DNA of 64,000 nt. It comes from Sipunculus nudus. Its lineage: Eukaryota; Annelida; Sipuncula; Golfingiida; Sipunculidae. Below are positions 48,290 to 59,391 of the stretch, piece after piece. A model generated the notes under the pieces. It saw only the letters and a program-made list of their open reading frames with translations, made no database searches and was not told where the DNA came from. Location of the stretch: positions 19,911,714 through 19,975,713 of the forward strand of contig CM049320.1 of NCBI GenBank assembly GCA_026874595.1, given 5' to 3'. Each line of letters begins with the position of its first letter. Within the stretch, counting starts at the first letter, position 1. Made by a program: the position numbers and the translations under genes.

Positions 48290-48505
48290 CATGAGCTGTC
48301 AATCAAAAGCCGACCCAGTTTAGACCACGCGCACGCGAGACTTGGCTTGCCCGCCATCTTTGGTTTTCATGACAGACGACTCAGTTGTGTTTTGTTCACA
48401 AACTGTCGTCTGCTGGGGGCAAACTGGAGCCTCAGCGTCCGGATCTTGCAGGAGGAGCTGGTCAGGGACTGTAACAGTCTGCCTGGCTGATTTGTTGCCT
48501 TTCCC
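48290..48505 (+). promoter_or_regulatory. Probable rootletin promoter and 5' UTR
   Basis: Locally GC- and CpG-richer sequence (for example CACGCGCACGCGAG at about 48328) immediately before the rootletin start. CCCGCCATCTTTGG (48350-48363) resembles a YY1 site as found near TATA-less starts. No convincing RFX X-box was found here. The 96-codon open frame 48200-48490 spans this block and is more likely untranslated. Confidence 0.45.
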
Positions 48506-48550
48506 ATGAGTAGAAGAGACCGGGAGCAGCGTTTGGAAAAAGTCATTCAG
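48506..48550 (+). CDS. CROCC: Rootletin exon 1
   Basis: 15 codons. The ATG is chosen because the 15 residues end LEKVIQ, equal to LETVIQ in human rootletin, directly before donor GTCAGA at 48551. Confidence 0.85.
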
Positions 48551-51500
48551 GTCAGAAATCGTGTTGACACTTTTGTATTAGCCCCTGCAGGTTCTTGCTT
48601 GTTTTGGTTTCTTGGCGCCCGGTGATTGGACTGTTTCTGAGTATAAGATTGAACCCTGCACTTAAAGAAGTCCACATAGAATCTTTCTACAGCACCCCCG
48701 TATAATCATGTTAAAAAATTCTTTATGATTAAAAATATCAGGAACAGGGCTTTAAATTAACGGTTTACAGAGTCCTATATCATGAACAAAGTGGGCGTGG
48801 CTTCAAATGTCAAATTTGAATTTTAAAGGGCAATGAATTGTAGGGTTTTAAAACTTTAAATTGCGTGTATTATCTTGGTCTAAGCTTCACATCTTTGCAA
48901 ACGACACCTATTGCTGAGTTTAGCAAGGGACTTTTTATTTAGACTCTGATATCAAATAATCAAAATTTATGTTCTTTAAAATTTAATTTAGTGTACATTG
49001 CGAGCGTCTCAGTAAAATTAAAAACATATGACATCAGAGCCAATTAGTGGTTGTGTACGTTGATAATAGGAAAAATATGGCCAGGAGTAACCTATAGTGG
49101 AATGCCATAGGTTTTGAAGATTTTATTTAGGGAGTTAACAGTGAAGAAAACAATACCTGCCCAATATATGTAAATCTATCCGGTACTAGAGGTAAAAATA
49201 TAGGTTTAAAGTGCAGTATAGGAGACCTGCCTGCACATTGGTTGTGCATTTACTTAATTTTTGTTTTTTAATGATGTTGTCTTATTTTTTAATGTGAATA
49301 AAAAAAATGTAAAATTTATGTATAATGATGGAATCATCTAAAATAAGCTCTGTGTAGTTTTTTAGCAAGAAAAATTAGGACAATCTCAGACAGGTAACTT
49401 TGACACCTGCACTTTAACCAAATTTCTATAGATGAAAAACTTAACCATACTTGCAGGTATTTTGAATAGAACAATTTAGCATCAAGGATGGCAGATTGAT
49501 TAAGGACACTGACACAGGATTTATCTTTTAAGGACACCGGCCACACACATAAATTCATTGAATTTGACTGTTGCTGAATCAGTGAATGGATAATATGTAT
49601 ATTAATATGTAAGTTAACAATGGGCTGGGAAAACAAGATTTACATCATTCACAACCAGCAGTAACATTCAGAATGTTGAGAATGTAAAATTGACAATTTT
49701 TTGGTGTAATATTACATATTTTCTGATTATGGTTCGAACATGGAAATGACAGAAAAACTTTATTCATCCATAATTTTTAAGTCACAGCCCATATGTAGTG
49801 GCAGGAATTATAATCACTTCCATGTACTATATGAGATTACATATGATACAGTACTGTGTACGGCCATAATGAAATGATGGATCATTTTGCCTTAGGTGCC
49901 CTTCAGGTGTGTGTTCTGACTGTTTGATATATATATATATATATATATATATATTTCTATGTTTATAACCTTCCCCAATTTACAAAATTTTACTATATAT
50001 ATAATCTGCATACTTTAATGCCTTGCAGCAGCATTATGAATATATACATGTATACAGGCAGTATCAAAACAGTATTAGGAAGCGGTTTCTCTGGCAGAAT
50101 TTCTTTAACTTCAACCCAGGAACTTAATTTTTTCTTGTAAAAAAATCCTACAAATTTGAAAAACTGACAGAAAGGTGCCAGCCAATATATTTTTTATTTT
50201 TTTTCAGGATAGTTGTGGTTTATATGTTGATCAATTTCACATGCAATTAGTTATGAATGACAGATATATTTACATGAGATACAATATCTGAAAATGTCTT
50301 GTTGTCCAAGAGACAGTTTGTGTGTTTACTTTTGGCTGATCTCAGCTGAACCATGTAAAAGTCCTTTAGATCTCTTCCACTTGAGTGAGGTCACTGGCCA
50401 TAATACAGCAAACAAAATCTGAAAGCCTGATTCAGACCCCACGTAAATACACCATAGTGTAATATGAGCACTGTCTGGTGGCGCCATAGCAGATATACGA
50501 GGAGAAGGCTTCACCAGTTCTTATTCTTAAGATTTCTTAAGATTCTTATAAGTGCAGACAGAACAGTGCTGAATAGATGGCAAGTCCTCAAGGCTGTACC
50601 TTCAATAAGTGTGCTCTCATTGCTGTCAATCTGACTTCTTTTATTTGTTAAGCAAACAAAGTGTAGGTGAAATGATCTAATTTTGTATATACTCTTGGTT
50701 AAATATGAATGGGCATGTTCAAGAATGCAATATTCTGTATTAGCTTGCATTCAGTTATAAATAGGACGAAATTTTGATCTTAGCAGAAAGATTTGTCAGA
50801 GCCTTAATTCCTTTATCCTATCTCGGAATTTTAAAGATGTAACTGTTAACTATGTACGCACACACACATAAAGAATGAAACTGCTTGTGTTGAGCTCATT
50901 TCTTGTATTTAATTCATTCAAACTATAAGACCAAGGTCTTGCAAATAATTTGATTAATTAATTTACCAAGAAAATTGTGCTTGAGACAAACTCAGACCAA
51001 TGAGAAAGCTTTGAGACTTTCAAGGTTTTACATATAAACTAGTTTTTATTTGGTATTTTTATATTTGATTAAAATTTATAATAAGGACTTTGTCACGGGA
51101 TATATTGACATTTTAAAGCTAGTTAAACACAGCAGGGTTTTATTGTATTTAACCCTACGTCGAATGTGAAAGAAAATGGGTGTTTATTGTCTAGTATCAT
51201 CAGTGATGTCAGTCTCAACTGTCATCTGACCTTACACTAAGTTGCCTTCCTGGTCTTTCAATCCTGAGCAGCCTCTGCCTGTTCAATCTATATTAAAAGC
51301 TTTCCATGGTTCAGCCATAATGTTCAATTACAAGTAGGCTATTTTTTCTACATTTTGTTTGCTGCCCATAACCAGTACCCATTCACTCCTGGGTAGAGAG
51401 TTTACCCTTTTGGTAACTGTTGTGACTTTTGCTACCCTTGAGACTTTGCACAGTTCATAGTAAGTATGGGACATGAACCCACAACCTTGTGGCCACAAGT

Positions 51501-54500
51501 CCAACACCATGCCCCACAAGTAGAACTAATGGTAGTATAAGACATGTATACATACAGACTGCATACTGACAGACTAGTTTGACATGATCTTTGATACTGT
51601 GATAGACACTTTGCTCAGGCTGCTCATTGTTTCTGGTTTATCAATGCTTTCTCTGTCTTGTTTATTGATTCATGTTTAGCCATGTGGACAGATTGCCAGT
51701 GGGGCCTGGACAGCAGAGCGGTTAAACGGCCTCCTCCCCTGATGACCCTGTCTCAATCCCAGGTGCTGCCTTGAGAGTGGGTTGTAGTGGCCCATCCAGG
51801 GTTGGTGGTTCTCTCCATGTTTTCTTGGCTTCCTCCACCTCTCTCACTACAATCTTAAACTATCAGTATCTTCTGTTTTCCCCTCAAATATCTAAAGTTC
51901 TGTATACGACTCAATCTGTCAAACGTTGTTGCTAAGGTAGCCAGTGCGGGTCAGATTTTCCGGAGACTTTTGACTGGCTCGAGTCATTCTCTAAATGACC
52001 TGTGAAGAACAGATTGCAAGTCCTGTTATGGTCTATCCCATAACGTAAGTCACATACAGTTTGTATTGTATGCTTAATTGATCAGTGTTCCAGCATTGAT
52101 AGAATACTCAGATTGGTCTCTATGGCTAATTTATTCATATGCTGAATTCATGATGTTTTCTTTGGGAGACTGTTGCTTTATGATGTATTTGCCAGAGGGA
52201 ACTTGGTCTCAGAGGCAATGGGTTTATATATGGACTTCAGTGTGTTAAAGAACTTCATATATGTACAAGTCTTGAATGTTCTGTGAGAGGGATCAGAGGG
52301 ATAGATTATGCAACTGGAAGTTGTAATTTAATCAGGGATGTCAGACAGGCACATAAGTGCATTGAAAGGTATTTCCATTTGTAACAATCCGTTGGAAAGA
52401 ATGCTTTCCACATAAGTAGCTGATAAGTAGTAACAAACATGACACAAAGATGAAATATGTTGGCACATTTACAGTAACCTGGACACTCGGAACTCCTCAA
52501 TCGAATTTGTATTCTGACCAAGAATACTCGAAAATTATGCTAGGGTTATTTGGAAATCCCGAGCTGCACTGGTATCTAGCCCTGTGCTTTGCGATTGGAA
52601 AACAGCAGCGCTTCATGTTTTACCATAGAATAAAAAAGAATTGTGCATATATTTTGTAGATATATGTAGATATACAATGTAGATAAGGTTCATAAGATGA
52701 TCGATATATATATAGATATATATACATTCCTTTATATCCCTCCAGCTTTGTGCTGTATTTTGCTAGTCACTTGCTACCTGTCAGTCTACAGTTCACCAAA
52801 GAAGTGTTTTAAAGCTCTAAGGAGTGGATGCTCCATAGAATCAATTCATACCTCCTTACTCATGAAGTCTGTCAAACTCTAAAACCATTCCCACAGGATC
52901 AATCAGCAAGAGCGTGCTGTGTGCTTTCAAGTTCACAACAAACACATTTGTGTTAGCTTTCCACGGGAACAATCCTTGCCCAGTGATAATGTTTTAGAAA
53001 ACCTGACCTGTGGTTGAAGAGCTAAGGGATATCGTTCACACTCCGTTTTTAGTGGACCACTTTTGTTTTATACTTGTGATTCATGGGATAGCATGAGGCA
53101 CTCAGGCCTAGGCTTGCTGCATGTCTCTTTTTATTTCCATCATGTTGATCTTTATGGCGCCTAGTTATTAAAAGTTTGTGGAGGGAAATTCAATACGTGA
53201 CTTATCTAAAGCACTGCCTGTTCTTTTTCACTTTGCCAGGGGCTTCTTGTACATCTTCACAATAGGAATGATAATAACATCCTGGAACATGTGGCATGGA
53301 CCCTTGTGGATCTGCATCTGATTTTTGATGAAGTCATTGATTCAAACATTTGAGTCTTCTGATGTTTTAATATAAATATGCAGTGGCAAGAAGCAAAAGA
53401 TTTTGGTTTTTGGATTTTGGTACATATTGGTACATATAATAAGTATATACCAATAATACCATTAAAAATCTGATTCTGTATGTCTCTGTCAGTTTGTAGC
53501 CTGTAACCAGCCAAAACAGTACATGATGGGCTTTAGCAGTAAATTTTTTGAATCAGTGTATATTTTATAAACAGTATATCTATATTTTTAAGCTTTGACA
53601 GAATTATACTGCTGCAGAGTCACAGGTTTTAGACAGTTCATTTGAACTTTTGTGCATCAGACAATGCTGACCTCCTCCTTTGTTTCATATTCACTGACTC
53701 AGTTTGAAGCTCACTTCTGGGCACTTCACCAGGGACAGCTGTTTTGCTTAATTCATCCTAATTCATATGGATTATCTAGATAACATCTCCCTGTGTATCT
53801 CAAAACAGAACTACCATATATATGTTGTTCCCAATAATGTAGCGCTTGCTTTCTTTGCTGGATAAACTTTATAAAATATATAAATATTTATATTATTTAT
53901 TGTGCCCACTCCCACATTAACCCACACACTTCTAAAATTTCCAATATCTAATTGCTCAGGACTGCATTGAATAATAAAAATTGAAATGTTTAAACCTCTG
54001 TTTAAAGATATACCATGCATTGTTATAAGTCCAAAGGAAATAATCCAAACTGGTAATTTTATATGTAAAATGTTTGTAACAAAGAAAAAATATGATGGTG
54101 AATAATATATTTTCATCAATATACCCAGTTTTAGATGATTAGGATTTCCAGTGTATCCTATAGAGTACATTTTGCTTTGTGAAACATTAGTGAAACATAT
54201 TGTGCTGTTACCGTATAACAGTGTTATCAACTGTGCAGGATAAGACTTGCAGTTTGATGTATTGATTTATATTTTTCATTATATTGTGAACTGCCACAAG
54301 AGAGGGGTGTCCCATAACAAGTCCAAACAGTAAATCTGCAGATCCAATATTAGCTTTATTTTCTTGTGCCTGCATCTTTGACTGCCATTTCAGTCACTAT
54401 TTTTGTCATTATTAGTAAGATGTCTTACTGGCACAGCTCAGCAGTTTGCCTCTATGTAACAGCTAATTTTATTTTTTAGTATTGGTGGTAAATGTACATT

Positions 54501-54591
54501 GTTCCAGATGTTACAAACTATTTACATTTCACAGAAAGTGGACATATATACTGAATATAAGTAGGGCTTGCCATTAACTTTTGAAATGTAG

Positions 54592-54632
<41 letters not shown>

Positions 54633-56629
54633 CTTTCTTGAAGTGTGCTAGCTGTGAACATAAGAAACATTCTCTCTGTCACAGAGAACTTATATTTTCC
54701 TTATTCTTTTGTGTAATTACTTATTCTTTTGTGTAATTACAAGTGCCATGTGACATTGTCCTTGTCAGTAGGCTCCCTTCAAGTATGAGTTATAATTGGT
54801 ATAACTCTAAAAGATATTATTTCACCACATTGCTTTGCAGGATCTGACAGGGTTTGAAATGAGGACCTTCAATTTTGAAATCCAATACTTTAACCACTGG
54901 GCTACACATGTACCCTTTCATAAGTTTTACTCTATATTATAAAATTATTGGCAAAATAGTTTTTCTCCAGCATGGTGTATTACTGGTATAATGAATTATC
55001 ATGATTACGATGGGCACTGGATAATGCCTAGTCTTATGCATAGAAGAAAAGGAACTCCGACAGTTTTCTGTGATGTACACAATGTTAATTTGAGACCCAG
55101 TCAGCATGCAGTCCCATGGTAGCTTAATTTGGATTAACTTAAGCTCTGTGCCAGGGCACTTTGCATGTGTCCTATTAGTAGATGATGTTATGAAAGCCAG
55201 CATGGTGTCTGCATTAAGCAAACTTCATCACAAAAACTAACAGAAGCAAGGGAGACAACCCCATTGGCTGATCCGTTATGATTGTCAGGACTAATCATTA
55301 CCAGACCATAATTAGAGGCCAGCGATATGGGGGTGGTTTGGTGAAGGGCTGAAAAACACAGCTAATAATTAGTTAATCAATAGGATAGAGGAAAATTAAT
55401 CTGCTTGACTGGCATCAGGATGGAGGGTGGGGGGAAAACTGGGATTGTGTTCACCATCTGTCTATTAGGTCAACACACACATAATGATTAATACTAAGCA
55501 TAAACTAAAACACAGGGAAAATACTGCAGTCTCTGGTTGAAGATTTTTTTTGTATTTTTAATCATTATAAGAGGCTTTATTTTAATAGCAATCTGAAGAT
55601 AAATTTATAAGCACAAGACAGTGAACACTTGAACAATCAGAGGATTGTGATAGTCAGTGTTTGCAGGCCTGCCAAAGAGTGGCTCTTCTTTTAGAAATAA
55701 ACTGAAAATGACACTTATTACTCTTTTCTTCAAATTCTTATTGATTACCAGCCTACTTTTTCCCTCTATTTTCAGTTGTGCTGTGACAGTCCAGTTAGTT
55801 CAAGATGGGACACTTTTTATAAGTCCTTAGCCATGAAAAAAAAGTCATACATTTTTCAGTATGTTTATGAACTCTGTGCAGAGAACTGAGTGAAAGCAGT
55901 AGCAATGCTTCAACCACAGGTAATGGCCTTAAATATAAGAGATATATATTTACACATTCTTGACCTTGTGGGGTTTAGTAAAACAAACAAGGGAGCAATA
56001 CAGTACTTTGACATTAACCCGCGAGAGCAATCCTTGGTATAGATGTATAACAGATCCTGTCATGTGACCAGGGATACGTGGAAACTTATTACACCATGTA
56101 TGGGAACGGGTGCTTATCCTATCACAAATCCTGTGTGGTGCTCCTACCAACAGCAGAATGTTAAAGAACTTCAAGTCTGTGTTGCCCCTTCAGGACACAT
56201 GCATCAGTACTTTTCTTGTTATCTTGTGACCATTGTATCACGGGACATGGCCACCATTTATTGTGAACACTAGGGGTGATTAGTATCCGTACACTATCAC
56301 AGACTATCACTGTAGTGGGCTAATACACTGTCTGGTTAAACAAAACCTGTCCCTGGTGATACCTGACCATTCAAGATAGGGCATTCCGCCAATATGCTCT
56401 CGGCTATATGGTTTATGAGCTCTGGTCAGTCCAGTGGCCAATATGGGTGTCTGGAATGGTATATATTACACCCAGGTAGGGGGTCTAAGTTATAAATGTG
56501 GAATCTAGGATTTGTTAGTCATTTCTGTGTATTGATTTTGGAAATATTGGTCTGGGAAGTGCGGCCTTCAGATTATTGGTCTGAACAAATTGGGTATTCT
56601 ATTCAAATCATATACCAGTATGTATCTGA

Positions 56630-56696
<67 letters not shown>

Positions 56697-59391
56697 GATA
56701 TTCCTTATGAAATGGTTCTTTCATGCATCTTTACTTCATAAAGGCGACCATGTTTCCTTTCTGATGATCTTACAGATACAAACATCACTTGAAGGATAAG
56801 ATTAAGAAAAAAAAAAAAATCTTTCATTGTCATGGAGACTTGAATTATAAAGTAGTCTATTTTAGTATTTTTGTCATAATTTTTGTGGTATTATTTTATC
56901 ATTCCTCGTTTAAGAACCTGTTTGAACTGAACTGTAAATAAATGTTCTGTGTATTTACAATCAGTTAATTTCTATATTATATCAAATTAGTATGTACATA
57001 CATTTGATATATTCTGATATCAAGAATTTACACCTAATATATTTGTAATTCTTTCAAAAAAGTTCACACTTTCTGTGCAGTACTTGTACACTGTCTTACC
57101 TTAATCAAGGACACTCTTCAGCAGTGCTGGAACTGTTGGAGAATAAAGGCATTAATGGCAAGGATTATTAAATATTCAATAAAAGTCAGATATTTCATTC
57201 CAACTCTGTTCCTGTCTGTTTGCACCAGTATGATAAATGAGTATAGGAAGACGGCATCCAGTCAGAAATTACTACAGGTATATTGCGACAAGTGCACAAG
57301 GGACAGAGACGGGTTTATAATGACATGGCTACCAATTTCCACCTGTGGGGGTAGGTCCTGTATAATTGAAGGACCACCACGCAATATTAAACAGCCACGA
57401 GCATGCCTCTGTCATTTATATAAGGATCGTGGGTATATAAGGCCAGAATTCACCTGATAGGAGGATTCAAAATTTAGAATGATCATTTAAGCAGGTAAAA
57501 GGCTTTTCTTTTGCTGATTTTGTGGTTTTTGTACAGGTGTTTTGATCTTAATAATCATCATATGAGGCTATAGTATCAATTTAAAATCTTCAGGAAATTG
57601 ATATTTTTTTCTTGCATTGAGCTGAATATATATATTGTTTTCAGTGAAAGTGGCATTATTGTTATGCTAATTCCTAAGCAGATTAATTATGGTAGAAAAA
57701 ATAAATGTGAGAGGTTTTTAGTGCAGTATTTGTTTGATTTTAAATGTTATACATAATAATGTGGCAGAAAGTCTGCAGCTGCATGTATTCCTTAATTATT
57801 AATAATTATATCATATGATCATCTTCATAAACATGCATTTACTAAAGAGAGTGACAGAAAAAGGATATACAAATCATGCTGAATTATTTTAGGAATAGAA
57901 ATATCAGTATATCATGTGACAAACTTATTTGAAAGATCATTGCAAGTCAGTAGAACAGTGGGAGACTCTCATCCTCACGGAAGGTGTCATACTAAATATG
58001 ACTGAGTGATGATGTGAAGATTAATTCCGTAACAGTGACTTCAATTAGTCTGGCACAGTATCTGTAGCAGTGACCCTGTCTCCCTTAGTTGACATTTGAT
58101 GATTATAGGTCAGACTGTATTATTGTGACTAATACATAAGCTTTATCAGCATATGTTGCAATTACTTGTAAATTTGTCACTCTTAAACTCAGGTTATATA
58201 TTTGATATTCCTTTGATAATTTCTGTAAGCTGGTTTGTAATGTGCTGTAGTGATGCTCTGAGTACTCTTTCCCACAGTTTCAGTATATATCCATGGCCAC
58301 AGTTTCAGTATATATCCATGGTCTTAAAACAGTCATTCGTGCCAGGTTAAAATACTTAGAGTTAGGCCCAAGATCTTAATGTTTCCAGTTTAAACCCTAC
58401 TGGAGCCTTGACAGTAGGGCTAATGCAGTTAATTGATATATCAGTCAGTGCAGCAAGACTGTAATTATTATTGATGGCTCTGGGTCTGGCAATTAAAATT
58501 AACAGCCAGTGCAATCAGTGGTGACTTTGACAAGGATCAGTATTGTTATTGATAGCTTTAACAAAATCAGTTAAAAAAATTAATTAAGCCTTCATTGAGT
58601 AAGATGTACAGTCACCAAAACATCAGATTATTATTGTACAGAAAACAGTACAACAGAGTTTTATACACTTCTTGCATAGTGTTCTCATGAACCTTCTGCT
58701 AATCTATTTCTTTCAATCACTGCTTGCATGAGGAGCTGTTACTGTATTCAATCACCAGGTGGCTAGCGCAGGGACAAGATTATACTATCATTGTTGTTTT
58801 TTACCGATCAGAGCAGGGCACTCCAAAGTGTTGGGGAAGTTTTAAGGCTTGGCTTGGCACCAGTAATACAAGGCTCCCCTGGTGGCATTCTATTGTAAAT
58901 GGTCCTTGTGCTAGCAGTGGTTGAATGAAATGGATTTATGGAAGGAATGTAGTGAGACCACTGTGTAAGGGGTGTAAGATTTTTAGAGTTAATAAAGATT
59001 TTCAGAGTAAGTTCAGTTGTGGGTGAAAAGTGGTGTTTCATATAATATAACAAGGATGGTATATGACAAAATTGATCATGTATGTATTTTTGTGTTGTAG
59101 AAGTTAGAAGACACTGTATTGAAGGACTCCGACAGCCCGCCACTGAAAGGGGCTACAGAGGGCAGCACCACCAAAGTCCCGGCGCGGATCCGGGAGATCA
59201 TCACCAAGCATCTTTCGTCAGAAGACGTGAGCACGCTAAGTGAAAGCGCCATGGCAGCACCAACTGTTAGCCAGTTACAGGAGGAGAATAGGATGCTTTC
59301 AGCAGAACTGAACCGAGTCGAAGATCTGCTGTCAGCAAGCCGGGCTGAGAGAGATGAGATTGGCATCAAGTACAGCGCTTTGTCTGATCGG
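48506..59391 (+). CDS. CROCC: Rootletin (ciliary rootlet coiled-coil protein), N-terminal part, two exons
   Basis: Rootletin forms the striated rootlet that anchors cilia at the basal body and links centrioles. Coding exons 48506..48550 and 59101..59391 join in phase 0 and give the first 112 residues: MSRRDREQRLEKVIQ, then KLEDTVLKD, then an ARIREIITKHLS motif, and from about residue 72 a coiled-coil start LQEENRMLSAEL-NRVEDLLSASRAERDE-IGIKY. Human rootletin has the same series (ETVIQTLESSVL, ALIREIVTRNLS, LQEENQLLQQEL, SRVEDLLAQSRAERDELAIKY). The protein is about 2000 residues in vertebrates, so over 90% of the gene lies beyond the right edge. Confidence 0.93.
49927..49953. repeat. (AT)n microsatellite
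   Basis: About 13 AT units. Confidence 0.95.
51340..51535 (-). mobile_element. tRNA-derived SINE (degenerate)
   Basis: The minus strand carries a B-box-like GGGTTCATGTCCC (51468-51480). A possible A-box region lies upstream (TTGTGGGGCATGGTG, near 51507-51521). This is the internal RNA polymerase III promoter of a tRNA-type head; the body continues to about 51340. Confidence 0.5.
51695..52030 (+). mobile_element. tRNA-derived SINE
   Basis: A tRNA-like head has an A-box-like CAGAGCGGTTAAACGG (51709-51724) and a B-box-like GTCTCAATCCC about 30 bp on. It is followed by a unique body with a pyrimidine-rich stretch. The right boundary is approximate. Confidence 0.6.
54598..54628. repeat. (AT)n microsatellite
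   Basis: About 14 AT units with one interruption. Confidence 0.93.
54701..54741 (+). repeat. Exact 21-bp tandem duplication
   Basis: CTTATTCTTTTGTGTAATTA occurs twice head to tail. Confidence 0.95.
54770..54912 (-). mobile_element. tRNA-derived SINE
   Basis: The minus strand reads GTAGCCCAGTGGTTAAAG (A box), then GGTCCTCATTTCAAACCC (B box) at tRNA spacing, followed by a short body ending near 54770. It is the clearest SINE head of the three. Confidence 0.7.
56641..56693. repeat. (GT)n/(AT)n microsatellite
   Basis: A few GT units followed by about 26 AT units. Confidence 0.97.
58270..58322 (+). repeat. Tandem duplication of about 25 bp
   Basis: CACAGTTTCAGTATATATCC followed by ATGG occurs twice in a row. 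Confidence 0.93.
58870..58975 (+). repeat. Interspersed repeat copy related to 8533-8806
   Basis: Shares TACAAGGCTC-CCCTGGTGG, GCAGTG, ATGAAATGGATT and CCACTGTG in the same order as 8722-8830. Confidence 0.6.
59101..59391 (+). CDS. CROCC: Rootletin exon 2
   Basis: 97 codons between acceptor TGTTGTAG (59100) and donor GTAAGT (59392), phase 0. It holds the IREI motif and the first coiled-coil heptads ending ALSDR, equal to AVSER in human rootletin. Confidence 0.96.

Larger units (their letters stand above)
48551..59100 (+). other. Rootletin intron 1 (10.5 kb)
   Basis: No further coding exon was recognised. It contains three tRNA-derived SINEs (51340, 51695, 54770), AT microsatellites, two short exact tandem duplications and an interspersed repeat copy (58870). 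The longest open frame of the window (139 codons, minus, 53811-54230) lies here and has no recognisable content. Confidence 0.7.

Noticed and set aside
48200-48490. 96-codon open frame before rootletin
   Set aside because: It overlaps the probable promoter/5' UTR, is in no relation to the rootletin frame and has no recognised domain.
53811-54230. Longest open frame of the window (139 codons, minus)
   Set aside because: AT-rich composition dominated by Ile, Tyr, Phe and Asn, no motif, no splice context and no similarity that I recognise. This length is expected by chance in such DNA.
57155-57457. 100-codon + strand frame with several cysteines
   Set aside because: No known cysteine pattern, interrupted by in-frame splice-like sites without support, no recognised family.
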